NCBI GenBank assembly: GCA_943788115.1
Contig: CALSPA010000005.1
Coordinates: forward strand, 124,001-188,000
Direction: 5' to 3'
DNA: 64,000 nucleotides
DNA from: an uncultured Flavobacteriales bacterium
GTDB taxonomy: Bacteria; Bacteroidota; Bacteroidia; Flavobacteriales_D; Parvicellaceae
Shown: positions 41,614 through 50,574 of the stretch, piece by piece
Layout of the letters: each line of letters begins with the position of its first letter
Numbering within the stretch: the stretch's first letter is position 1
The notes under the pieces: model-generated
The model's input: the letters and a program-made list of their open reading frames with translations, nothing else
What the model was told of the DNA's origin: nothing
Database searches by the model: none
Made by a program: the position numbers and the translations under genes

Positions 41614-41628
41614 ATATAAGCTGCCATT

Positions 41629-42990
41629 TTATAATTTTATCACCTTTTGTATTGCTCTGTGTTTATTGTTGGTGAACATTAAATAATACATTCCTTTTGG
41701 TAGACTTGAAACATTTATTATAGTATTTATTCCAGAAAATAGCTTTGTTAAACCTGTTTGTTTCATGGCTGCATCGTAAAGAATTAATTCCCCATTAATT
41801 TCAGAATTAAATTTAATAATAAGCTGTTCTTGAACAGGGTTTGGATAAATCCCAAAGTCTAGTTCTGAGAGCTCTTGCTCAATTGAATTTATTACTGCAG
41901 AATTGGTTACCAAAAATCCATTTTCTCCAACAGCAAATGTTTGGTTTAATCCATTGGTGGAGATGTTGTAAATAGCCTGGTCAAAGTAATAATAGTTCCA
42001 TAAAATATTAGATGAACTTTCAAAAATAATACCTTGTGATGGTGAACCACCAGAATTTATAATCCCACCAGAATATACGGTTCCATTTTGTGTACTACTT
42101 AAGCAAGTGAAATCTGGATACGCAAATGTAGCCGAGCCAATATCAAAATCCCAAGTTAATCCGCCATCAATAGTTTTTAATAAGCCCATGGTGAAATCGC
42201 CATCATTATACCTATACCCAGCATAAGCCGTAGAAGCATCAATTATTTCAATTGAAGTGAGCACAGTATTGGTTCCGGCCCAAGGATTATTTGGATCAAA
42301 ATTTCCAATTCCAGCGTTAATGGTGTCCCATGTAGTCCCATAATCAGTAGACCGCAATATATACTGTCCATTTGTAGTGGCAAGGCCAAGGGCATTATGG
42401 AAATCCATATCAGTTACTTCTGCTGGCCATACTGAATTAGCAGATGTAGAAAGTGCTAAATTCCCATTCCAAGTAGAATTATTGTACTCCACAATTGCAG
42501 AACTGTAGAACCATCCATGTCCTCCAAGAAATAAATTGCTGGTATCTTTTACATATAAAGAAGTCATATTTAAGCTAGACAACAAGCTGCTGTTGTTACC
42601 CCCCACCTGTCTCCAGTTGGAACCGCCATTTTGAGTTTCCCATAAGCTTGACATTGATGGGTTTGGAGAAAACAACGAGAAATTTGGATCTGCCATTAGC
42701 ATATATCCATAATTTTCATTTATAAAAGTTAAATCATGAATAGCCCCTAATGGATAATTAGCAGCAACATTATCTAATGAAATGTTTATAAGATTCCAGT
42801 TTTGACCACTATCTACAGATTTTAATAGTGTGCCAGTATCTCCTCCAATGTAACCAATAGTTGGTGTTGGAAAAGAAATATCATACAATGCAAAAGTTGT
42901 TGGAACGTTTACTTGTGTCCATTGTGTTGTCTGACAAATAAAGCCATTGCAGAAAAGCAGTCCAACAATTAAAATCAATTTTGTTTTCAT
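41629..42990 (-). CDS. Secreted YCF48/BNR-like propeller protein with T9SS sorting domain
   Basis: This is a 453-residue exported protein. It has an N-terminal signal peptide (KTKLILIVGLLFCNGFICQ). The body holds repeated propeller blades of the type GYIGGDTGTLLKSVDSGQNW, LLKTIDGGLTW and FAVGENGFLVTN, as in photosystem-assembly YCF48 and BNR proteins. The last 75 residues are a type A T9SS sorting domain (FGIYPNPVQEQLIIKF ... LPKGMYYLMF ... QKVIKL). It should therefore be exported by the secretion system encoded 2 kb away. It lies inside the segment bracketed by the 23-bp repeats. Its ligand is unknown. Confidence 0.87.
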   Translation of the reverse strand: MKTKLILIVGLLFCNGFICQTTQWTQVNVPTTFALYDISFPTPTIGYIGGDTGTLLKSVDSGQNWNLINISLDNVAANYPLGAIHDLTFINENYGYMLMADPNFSLFSPNPSMSSLWETQNGGSNWRQVGGNNSSLLSSLNMTSLYVKDTSNLFLGGHGWFYSSAIVEYNNSTWNGNLALSTSANSVWPAEVTDMDFHNALGLATTNGQYILRSTDYGTTWDTINAGIGNFDPNNPWAGTNTVLTSIEIIDASTAYAGYRYNDGDFTMGLLKTIDGGLTWDFDIGSATFAYPDFTCLSSTQNGTVYSGGIINSGGSPSQGIIFESSSNILWNYYYFDQAIYNISTNGLNQTFAVGENGFLVTNSAVINSIEQELSELDFGIYPNPVQEQLIIKFNSEINGELILYDAAMKQTGLTKLFSGINTIINVSSLPKGMYYLMFTNNKHRAIQKVIKL

Positions 42991-43065
42991 AGTATTTGGA
43001 TTAACAATTTATAGAACAAAAGTAGATTCATTAGTACAGTAATTCAATGTATAATTAATACTTAA

Positions 43066-43893
43066 TTATGTATAATTCTGAAATTTAGAAGGTGAAACCC
43101 CTGTTTTTGTTTTAAAAAACTTGGAAAAATGAGCTGGATCATCAAAGTTTAAAGAGTAAGCAGTTTCTTTGATAGAGATATTTGTATTTAATAATCTTTT
43201 AGCTTCCATAATTAATTGTTTATATATGATACTACTAGTACTTTGCCCAGTACTTTTTTTAACAATTTCATTTAGTGTTTTTTCTGTAATTCCCAATACG
43301 GCAGCATATTCTTTAACTTTTTTCATGGTGCTAAAATTGGAGTGAAGTAACTTTCTGAATTGCATGTATTCTGATTGCTTTATTGTTACTGGCTCTTTCA
43401 CCATTCTCATACAGGCAATACATAAGGATTGTATTTCATTTCTAATGGAAAGCTTAGAAAGCTCATCTTTATTGTTAAATAAATCCCATATAGATTTAAT
43501 TTTTGAGTTTAGAATAGGGGTTTGTTTTTCTGAAAAGCTATAGGAAGATTTTTTTTCTGAAGCATCCATGCAAATGTGTTCAAATAAAAAATCTTGAATG
43601 GCTAAAGGAGCTTCTAGTGTGTTTAATTCAAACAACACAACAAAACCTTCAGAATCTATCTCTCGTTTCATTTGATGAACTTGACCTGGAGCAACAATAT
43701 GTAAAGAACCTGCTTTTATTGGGAAATCTATAAAGTCAATTTTATGGCAACCACCACCTTTTAAAAAGTAAAAAAGTTCAAAATAATTATGCCTGTGAGG
43801 ACGTGTGAAATCATAACCATTTAACTTTTTAAGCCTATCAACGATAATTTCTTTTCGTTGAGTTTTTTCAGAATCATGAGTAGGTATCATCAT
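43066..43893 (-). CDS. AraC-family transcriptional regulator
   Basis: This is a 275-residue regulator with an N-terminal cupin-like ligand domain (HRHNYFELFYFLKGGGCHKIDF, PGQVHQMKRE) and a C-terminal pair of helix-turn-helix motifs (YAAVLGITEKTLNEIVKKSTG and ETAYSLNFDDPAHFSKFFK). The last part GVSPSKFQNY is typical for AraC proteins. It lies downstream of the aldehyde dehydrogenase gene on the same strand, separated by the right copy of the 23-bp repeat, and inside the bracketed segment. Its effector and targets cannot be read from the sequence. Confidence 0.9.
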   Translation of the reverse strand: MMIPTHDSEKTQRKEIIVDRLKKLNGYDFTRPHRHNYFELFYFLKGGGCHKIDFIDFPIKAGSLHIVAPGQVHQMKREIDSEGFVVLFELNTLEAPLAIQDFLFEHICMDASEKKSSYSFSEKQTPILNSKIKSIWDLFNNKDELSKLSIRNEIQSLCIACMRMVKEPVTIKQSEYMQFRKLLHSNFSTMKKVKEYAAVLGITEKTLNEIVKKSTGQSTSSIIYKQLIMEAKRLLNTNISIKETAYSLNFDDPAHFSKFFKTKTGVSPSKFQNYT

Positions 43894-43993
43894 TTAAAAT
43901 TAAATGAAATCTTTATAGATAACCTAATTTTAAGTTGAATATTGATTTGAAAATGTTTTTATGAAAATTAGATAAAAATCTAGACAAGCTTAT

Positions 43994-44016
43994 TTAGTCA
44001 GCTGATAGAACAATAA
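43994..44016 (+). repeat. 23-bp direct repeat, right copy (intergenic)
   Basis: This is an exact copy of 41591-41613, here non-coding, ending two bases before the aldehyde dehydrogenase stop codon. Just inside the two copies, ATAAGCT occurs at 41616-41622 and, reversed, at 43993-43987, which may be short terminal inverted repeats. It looks like a duplicated 3' end of the ABC-F gene. Confidence 0.93.
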
Positions 44017-44018
44017 TG

Positions 44019-45440
44019 TTAAACTCGGGCTATAATTTTAAGAAGCTTGTAAATGGTTTTATTAAATGGAGGGTAGATGAATTTATGTGTACCCCATTTT
44101 CTTTTCATTAGCCCTCTTTCATTGGAGAAATTAATAAAGCTATACCTTCCATTAGATTTCCCTATTCCACTATTGTTTACTCCTCCAAAGGGTAGATCTG
44201 GGTGAGCTACATTCATCATCAGTTCATTTACCATGGTGTTGCCAGCAGATGTGTTTTTAATAATATGGTCAACAGTTTTACTACTCTTACTCATTATGTA
44301 AAGGGCCAGTGGCTTAGGTAGCTCGTTTATTTGTGTTATTACATCATTTAAGCTCTCAAAAGTGATAATTGGCAGCAAGGGCCCAAAAATTTCTTCTTTC
44401 ATTATGGACATGCTGTTGTTTGCATTAGCAACAACTACAGGGGGAATAAATTTATTTTCTTTGCTAGCAAGCGAATAATCAGAAACTAGAGCACCTTTTT
44501 CTTTGGCATCTTCTATTAAGTTAATTAAGCGGTCATAATTTTTTTTGTTAATGATCTTTCCAAAATATGCTGAGTTGTTTATACCGTTGTTTTGGGGGTC
44601 TAGTAATTCAGTTATGGCTTGTTTGTAGGCAGCTATAAAGTCTTTTTCAACCTCTTTTTTAACGAGTATATAATCTGGGGCAATGCAAGTTTGTCCGCAA
44701 TTGAGTGTTTTTGCCCAAGCAATTTTTTTTGCAGTAGTTTTTATGTTGGTGGTTTGGTCTATAATTACAGGCGATTTTCCGCCAAGCTCTAAAGTAACCG
44801 AGCACAGGTGCTTTGCACTTGCTTCCATTACTACTTTACCAACATTTGGGCTTCCAGTAAAATAAATGTGGTTAAACTTTTTAGCCAACAAATGGGTGGT
44901 TTCTTCTATTCCTCCTTCAATAACGGTTACTTCATTTGTTGGAAATATTTCTGAAATCATTTCTTTTACTAAGGAAGAAGTGTTTGCTGCAATTTCTGAA
45001 GGTTTTACAATTACAGCATTACCAGCAGCAATGGCATATATTAAGGGGTTTATCGATAGCATAAAAGGGTAATTCCAAGGCCCAATTATTAGTACGTGAC
45101 CTTTGGGTTCGTACTTAATTGATGAGGTTAAGCCTATCATGGTAAGTGGAGTAGGGAGGTATTCGTCTTGGCTCCATCTTTTTAAGTTTTTGGTAACTGT
45201 TTTTATGGTTAATAGCAACGGATAAATTTCAGATAGCGTAACTTCTTCTTCTGATTTGCCAAGATCTTTACTAAGTGCAGCAGTTATTTTTGCAACGTTT
45301 TTAGGCTCATTTATGTAATTGGCTATTTTATTTATTCTTTTAAGTCTTTCTTTTACAGAACTGTTTTTTAGTTCTTGTAAATTCTCAAAGTTGTTTTGCT
45401 GATTGTATGCTTTGTCTATTAAAGAAAATGGTATAGCCAT
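44019..45440 (-). CDS. Aldehyde dehydrogenase family protein
   Basis: This NAD(P)-dependent enzyme oxidises aldehydes to acids. It has 473 residues with the general-base Glu218 in LELGGKSP and the catalytic Cys252 in GQTCIAPDYIL, plus EEIFGPLLPI. The C-terminal stretch WGTHKFIYPPFNKTIYKLLK is basic and hydrophobic. Its shortness and the GPWNYPFML motif resemble class 3 or fatty/coniferyl aldehyde dehydrogenases. It ends next to the right 23-bp repeat, tail to tail with the ABC-F gene if the intervening segment is ignored. Confidence 0.9.
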   Translation of the reverse strand: MAIPFSLIDKAYNQQNNFENLQELKNSSVKERLKRINKIANYINEPKNVAKITAALSKDLGKSEEEVTLSEIYPLLLTIKTVTKNLKRWSQDEYLPTPLTMIGLTSSIKYEPKGHVLIIGPWNYPFMLSINPLIYAIAAGNAVIVKPSEIAANTSSLVKEMISEIFPTNEVTVIEGGIEETTHLLAKKFNHIYFTGSPNVGKVVMEASAKHLCSVTLELGGKSPVIIDQTTNIKTTAKKIAWAKTLNCGQTCIAPDYILVKKEVEKDFIAAYKQAITELLDPQNNGINNSAYFGKIINKKNYDRLINLIEDAKEKGALVSDYSLASKENKFIPPVVVANANNSMSIMKEEIFGPLLPIITFESLNDVITQINELPKPLALYIMSKSSKTVDHIIKNTSAGNTMVNELMMNVAHPDLPFGGVNNSGIGKSNGRYSFINFSNERGLMKRKWGTHKFIYPPFNKTIYKLLKIIARV

Positions 45441-45721
45441 AATAATTCTAATTTGAGTGCTATAAATTTAAGTAAAAAAAAAGACGCTTAAAAAAGTGTC
45501 TTTATCTAGTTGACAGATTGATCGAATTATCGAATCTTAAACAAGCTATTAAAGAAGTGTTGTAGTATTTGGAAATAGACTTTGGTTCAAAAACAAAAGT
45601 TACAAAAATTGATGTTTCCAGAGGGTATAATGATTGACCCAGTTTCAAGACAATATCGAACAAATAAAATTCAATCTCTATTTTCTTATATCGTAGACTT
45701 AACAACGGATACAGAGGGTCA
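45441..45721. other. Intergenic stretch with an unassigned open block
   Basis: Between the aldehyde dehydrogenase start and the tRNA-fMet terminator no gene is recognised. A hairpin at about 45476-45504 (AAGACgCTT ... AAGtGTCTT, T tract on the minus strand) looks like a minus-strand terminator. The 215 bases to its right are open on the minus strand (stop at 45502-45504, right at this hairpin). On the plus strand, protein-like pieces also appear (LVDRLIELSNLKQAIKEV, then a stop, then YLEIDFGSKTKVTKIDV). It could be a gene remnant or a small transcript; neither is proven. Confidence 0.4.
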
Positions 45722-45757
45722 AAAAAAAGACTCACCGATAAAAAATACCGATGAGTC
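45721..45757 (-). terminator. Terminator of tRNA-fMet
   Basis: On the minus strand GACTCATCGGTA and TATCGGTGAGTC form a 12-bp stem with two G-U pairs and a TTTTT loop, followed by eight T's. It starts 8 bases after the tRNA 3' end. Confidence 0.85.
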
Positions 45758-45765
45758 GTCTTTAG

Positions 45766-45838
<73 letters not shown>

Positions 45839-45841
45839 CTG

Positions 45842-45872
45842 CAAATGTAAATTTTGTTTTTAACTTTGCAAA
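45842..45872 (-). promoter_or_regulatory. Promoter of tRNA-fMet
   Basis: On the minus strand TTTG (45872-45869), 19 bases, then TACATTTG (45849-45842) match the Bacteroidota consensus exactly. The -7 box ends four bases before the tRNA. It overlaps the forward promoter candidate of era. Confidence 0.75.
45861..45868 (+). promoter_or_regulatory. Candidate -7 element of era
   Basis: TAACTTTG lies 17 bases before the era ATG and inside the spacer of the oppositely directed tRNA-fMet promoter. No TTTG is found at -33, so the call is moderate. Confidence 0.45.
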
Positions 45873-45885
45873 CTAAATTTGAAAA

Positions 45886-46761
45886 ATGTCGCATAAAGCA
45901 GGGTTTGTAAATATCATAGGTAGTCCTAACGTGGGTAAGTCTACTTTAATGAATAAGCTGGTAGGAGAGAAGCTCTCTATTATTACATCTAAGATGCAGA
46001 CCACGCGTCATCGAATACTGGGTATTGTCAATGATGATAATTATCAGATCGTATTTTCAGATACACCAGGAATTATAGATCCAGGATATAAGCTACACGA
46101 GAACATGATGAAGTTTGTCTCTGAAGCCATTAAGGATGCAGATATCCTCATTGTAATGACAGATATTTATGAGTCTACAGAAAAGCTAAAAGATAGAATT
46201 GAGAAGCTGGCACATCTTGAAATACCAGTTTTGGTGCTTATAAATAAGATCGATCAGTCAGATGCTGAAAAACTAGTTGAGCAGGTTGATGCATGGAAGG
46301 TGCTACTTCCAAAAGCAGAGATTCTTCCTATTTCTGCTCTTCATAACCTCGGAGCAGATTTTATATTACCCAGAATTGTGGAGCTACTTCCAGAATCTCC
46401 TGCCTATTATGGTAAAGATGAGCTTACTAACAGAAATACCCGTTTTTTTATATCGGAAATTATAAGAGAGAAAATTTTATTGCAGTTTAAAAAAGAGATT
46501 CCTTACTCCTGTGAGGTAGTGGTAGAAGAATATAAAGAGGAAGAGAAAATTGTTAAAATTAGAGCCAATATTATGGTTTCTAGAGATAGCCAGAAAGGTA
46601 TTTTAATTGGTCATAAAGGAGAGAAAATAAAGCAATTAGGAATTGCTTCTAGATTAGATATAGAGAAATTTGTAGATAACAAAGTACACCTAGAGCTATT
46701 TATTAAGGTAGATAAAGACTGGCGTAATAAAGAGGACAAACTAAAGAAATACGGATATTAA
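45886..46761 (+). CDS. era: GTPase Era
   Basis: Era is an essential GTPase that binds the 3' end of 16S rRNA during 30S maturation. It has 291 residues: G1 [15 protein letters not shown]3 SDTPGII, G4 NKID, and a C-terminal KH RNA-binding domain with ILIGHKGEKIKQLGIASR. It starts at ATG 45886 and is followed by der after 39 bases, a pairing of ribosome-assembly GTPases. Confidence 0.96.
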   Translation: MSHKAGFVNIIGSPNVGKSTLMNKLVGEKLSIITSKMQTTRHRILGIVNDDNYQIVFSDTPGIIDPGYKLHENMMKFVSEAIKDADILIVMTDIYESTEKLKDRIEKLAHLEIPVLVLINKIDQSDAEKLVEQVDAWKVLLPKAEILPISALHNLGADFILPRIVELLPESPAYYGKDELTNRNTRFFISEIIREKILLQFKKEIPYSCEVVVEEYKEEEKIVKIRANIMVSRDSQKGILIGHKGEKIKQLGIASRLDIEKFVDNKVHLELFIKVDKDWRNKEDKLKKYGY

Positions 46762-46800
46762 GTCTAAATTTGCCACCCATTAAATTTTAAGCGAAATAAA

Positions 46801-48103
46801 TTGAGCAATATAGTAGCCATAGTAGGAAGACCCAATGTGGGCAAATCAACACTCTTTAATAGGTTGGTAGGTGCAAGGAAAGCCATAGTAAAAGAGGTGA
46901 GTGGTGTAACTAGAGACCGCCACTATGGCCAGTCGGAATGGAATGGAAAAGAATTTTCTGTAATTGACACAGGAGGTTATATAACAGGATCAGACGATAT
47001 TTTTGAAGCAGAGATTAGAAGACAAGTAGAAATTGCCATTGAAGAGGCCAATGTGGTGTTTTTATGGTAGATGTTGAAACAGGATTACCGATTTAGATCA
47101 AGCAGTAGCTGCTGTACTTAGAAGGTCTGTAAAGCCGGTAATCGTGGTAGCTAACAAAGTAGATAATAACGAACGACAAAATTCTGTCTATGAGTTTTAC
47201 AATTTTGGTCTAGAAGAGGTTTTTGGTATTAGCTCTATTAATGGTGCAGGTACTGGAGACTTACTAGATTTAATGGTTTCTAAATTTGAGGATGATGAGC
47301 CAATTGAGGACTTAGGGCTCCCTAGAATAGCTGTTGTGGGTAAACCAAATGTTGGAAAGTCATCCCTTACCAATGCGCTACTTGGAAAAGAAAGAAATAT
47401 AGTAACCGATATTTCTGGTACAACAAGAGATTCTATAGATACAAGATATACTGCTTTTGGTTTCGATATGGTGCTGGTAGATACCGCTGGAATTAGAAAG
47501 AAAAGTAAAGTTCATGAAGACATTGAGTTTTATTCTGTGATGCGGTCAATTAGAACAATTGAAGATTGTGATGTTTGTCTTTTTATGATCGATGGAAATG
47601 AACCCATACAAAATCAAGATTTAAGTATTTTCTCAGTAATAGAAAAAAATAAAAAGGGAATAGTACTTCTTGTAAATAAATGGGATTTAATAGATAAAAA
47701 CACATCATCTACTAAAAAATATGAAGAAGCAATAAAAGAAAGGTTGGCACCTTTTACTGACCTACCAATTGTATTTATATCGGCTCTTAATAAACAACGG
47801 ATTCATAAAGCTCTCGAAACAGCAATGGAAGTTTTTGAAAATAGAACACAGAAAATACCTACTTCAAAACTAAATGAGATTATGCAGGAGGCCATTCAGA
47901 AAAACCCTCCTCCATCTTACAAAGGCAAGTACATTAAAATAAAGTACGTAACTCAGCTTCCTACTCACTCACCATCATTTGCTTTTTTCTGCAACCTGCC
48001 TCAATACATAAAAGATCCTTATAAAAGATATGTAGAGAATCAGCTAAGAGAGCATTTTAACCTAAACGGTGTTCCCATTCGTATATTTTTTAGAAAGAAA
48101 TAA
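46801..48103 (+). CDS. der: Ribosome-assembly GTPase Der (EngA), two frameshifts
   Basis: Der has two tandem GTPase domains and a KH-like domain and acts in 50S maturation. The TTG start at 46801 gives [20 protein letters not shown]. The second domain has [19 protein letters not shown] and LVNKWDL. The C-terminus is [26 protein letters not shown]. One base is missing near 47064 (before MVDVETG) and one near 47085 (in the [10 protein letters not shown] stretch). With both restored the gene is 435 codons, the normal length. These are probably sequence errors. Confidence 0.93.
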
Positions 48104-48129
48104 AAAAAGCCCCAATAGATGGAGCTTTT
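48104..48129 (-). terminator. Terminator of metK
   Basis: On the minus strand AAAAGCTCC (48129-48121) pairs with GGGGCTTTT (48113-48105) around ATCTATT with one U-G pair, followed by T's. It overlaps the end of der, so the two convergent genes share this stretch. Confidence 0.75.
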
Positions 48130-48151
48130 AATAAGTTGTTAGATTTAGTAA

Positions 48152-49406
48152 TTACAAGCTAAATGCTGTTTTTACTTTTTCAGTATAATTCAATTCTTCC
48201 CAAGGAAAAAGTTTTACAGTTACTTTTTGAGTTCTACCTGCTGCATCTTTAAATTCTTTTTGAATTTCTTTACATTCTCTGCCCATATGCCCATAAGCAG
48301 CTGTTTCAGAATATATAGGAGTTCGTAAGTTAAATCTAGTTTCTATTGCATAAGGACGCATGTCAAAAATAGCTTCTAATTTTCTAGCAATTTCTCCATC
48401 GGATAGGCTTACTTTAGAAGTCCCATAAGTGTCTATGTAAAGTCCCATTGGTTTTGCTACACCTATTGCATAAGCTACTTGTACAAGTACTTCGTCACAC
48501 AATCCTGCAGCAACTACATTTTTAGCAATGTGTCTAGTCGCATATGCAGCAGAACGGTCAACCTTACTTGGGTCTTTTCCAGAAAAAGCACCACCACCGT
48601 GAGCTCCTTTTCCACCATAAGTGTCTACGATTATTTTTCTTCCAGTAAGACCTGTATCTCCATGAGGACCACCAATAACAAATATACCGGTAGGGTTTAC
48701 GTGAAAAGTTATTTGATCATTAAATAAAACTTGTATGTGTGAAGGAAGCTTAGCTTTTACTCTTGGAATTAGTATGTTAATTACATCATCTTTGATTTTA
48801 TCTAGCATTTGCTGCTCATCAGCAAAATCATCGTGCTGGGTAGAGATTACAATTGCATCTATTCTTACTGGTTTATTATCATCAGAATATTCAATAGTAA
48901 CTTGAGATTTTGAATCTGGTCTTAAGTAGGTGATTTCATTATTTTCTCGTCTTAACTCTGCAAGCTCTCTTTAAAAGAAGGTGAGATATCTCTAATGGTA
49001 GAGGCATGTAGCTTTCTGTTTCATTGGTTGCGTAGCCAAACATCATTCCCTGGTCACCTGCTCCTTGTTCTTCTTTATTTTGTCTTTCAACACCTTGATT
49101 AATATCTGGAGATTGTTCATGAATTGCAGAAAAAACTCCGCAAGAGTTTCCATCAAACATGTATTCACTTTTAGTATATCCAATTTTATTAATTACGTCT
49201 CTTGCAATTTTCTGCACATCTAAATAGGTAGTTGATTTAACTTCTCCAGCTAGAACTACTTGACCTGTTGTAACCAATGTTTCACAAGCAACTTTAGACT
49301 CTGGATCAAAAGCAAGGAAATTGTCGATTAAGGCATCAGATATTTGATCTGCTACTTTGTCTGGATGTCCTTCAGAAACAGACTCGGATGTAAATAAGTA
49401 AGACAT
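48152..49406 (-). CDS. metK: S-adenosylmethionine synthetase, one frameshift
   Basis: This enzyme makes S-adenosylmethionine from methionine and ATP. The N-terminal part begins [21 protein letters not shown] and has [13 protein letters not shown]. The C-terminal part has [23 protein letters not shown] and [16 protein letters not shown]. One extra base near 48965-48972 (AAAGAGAG on the minus strand) breaks the frame after EISHLLL. The bridge then reads [17 protein letters not shown] and joins [12 protein letters not shown]. The span is 3n+1, giving about 417 residues after repair. It is convergent with der. Confidence 0.94.
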
Positions 49407-49536
49407 GTTTTAAACGTATTAATTTTTAAATAATTAGTAAAAATATGGTAAAAAAGAAAGGGGTGTTTGCAAGAAAAAAATTTTAGCTTTTTTATTGTGG
49501 TTGCAAGCAATCAAATCATTCCACCTATATTGAGAG

Positions 49537-49544
49537 CAAAAATA
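49537..49544 (-). promoter_or_regulatory. Candidate -7 element of metK
   Basis: TATTTTTG on the minus strand lies in the 162-base gap between gldA and metK and would give a leader of about 130 bases. No -33 element is seen. I looked for a SAM-binding riboswitch in this leader and did not recognise one. Confidence 0.3.
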
Positions 49545-49568
49545 TAAAAATCAACGAGTTTAGAAATT

Positions 49569-50474
49569 TTATTTAGTTAATTTTTTGAAAATATCTTCAA
49601 GTTTGTCTTCTTCTTTCTTGAGAGTTAAAGTTAAGAGACCTTCTTCATTTGCGAATTTTGCTATTGAAGCTCTTAGATCAGTCTTACTTTTTGATTCAAT
49701 TAACCATGAGTTATCTCCAATATTTTTAATTCTAGAAACTTCATTAATTGCCTTTAATTTTTTTTCTAATACTTCTTTGTCAAATTCTACTTGAATAACC
49801 TGAACAGTTTGATTAGTTTTTTGGATGGTATCAACGCCTTCATCAGCTACTATTTTACCCTCTTTAATGATAATTACTCGGTCACAAATGGCCTCTACTT
49901 CTTGCATGATGTGTGTGGAAAGTAAAACCGTCTTTTCTTTGCCAAATTCTTTTATTAATTTTCTTATTTCTACTAATTGATTAGGGTCTAAGCCGCTAGT
50001 GGGTTCATCTAATATTAATACGTCTGGATTATGCATCATTGCTTGGGCCAGTCCAATTCGCTGTTTATATCCTTTTGAGAGCATTTCAATTTTTTTGTGT
50101 TGTTCTTTTTCAAGTCCAACTAAATTTATCATTTGTTCTACTCTTTCTTTTTTGTTTTTTATTCCATGAACGTCTGCTATAAATAATAAAAATTCTTTTA
50201 CATACATTTCTGTATATAGAGGATTATTTTCAGGAAGATATCCTACTATCTTCTTAACTTCTAAAGGGTTCTTATTAACATCAATATTACATACTCTGGT
50301 TTCTCCATCAGTAGAGGGAATAAAACAACTGATAATTTTCATTGTAGTTGTTTTTCCAGCTCCATTTGGTCCTAAAAACCCAACTATTTCGCCACGATTA
50401 ATTTCAAAGGATATATTATCAAGAGCTTTTTGCCCATTGTATATTTTAGTAATATTTTTAAGTGATAGAGCCAT
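49569..50474 (-). CDS. gldA: ABC transporter ATP-binding protein, GldA-like
   Basis: This is a 301-residue ATPase subunit of an ABC exporter. Walker A is LGPNGAGKTTTMK, the signature is LSKGYKQRIGLAQAMM (LSKGY instead of LSGGQ), Walker B is VLILDEPTSGLDP, and the H-loop is LLSTHIMQE. VGYLPENNPLYTEMYVKEFL and THIMQEVEAICDRVIII closely resemble GldA of gliding Flavobacteria. The partners GldF and GldG are not in this window, so the complex cannot be confirmed. It is divergent from rsgA. Confidence 0.75.
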   Translation of the reverse strand: MALSLKNITKIYNGQKALDNISFEINRGEIVGFLGPNGAGKTTTMKIISCFIPSTDGETRVCNIDVNKNPLEVKKIVGYLPENNPLYTEMYVKEFLLFIADVHGIKNKKERVEQMINLVGLEKEQHKKIEMLSKGYKQRIGLAQAMMHNPDVLILDEPTSGLDPNQLVEIRKLIKEFGKEKTVLLSTHIMQEVEAICDRVIIIKEGKIVADEGVDTIQKTNQTVQVIQVEFDKEVLEKKLKAINEVSRIKNIGDNSWLIESKSKTDLRASIAKFANEEGLLTLTLKKEEDKLEDIFKKLTK

Positions 50475-50574
50475 TTTATTTAGTTACTTGCAATTGTAAT
50501 ATAACACGAAGTTAACTTTATGTTTTAAAAAAATAAATTTTCTGGTTTGTTATGATGAAATTAAGAGTTTTTAA

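Noticed and set aside
49407-49568. SAM riboswitch upstream of metK
   Set aside because: No conserved riboswitch core or multi-stem arrangement was recognised in the leader.
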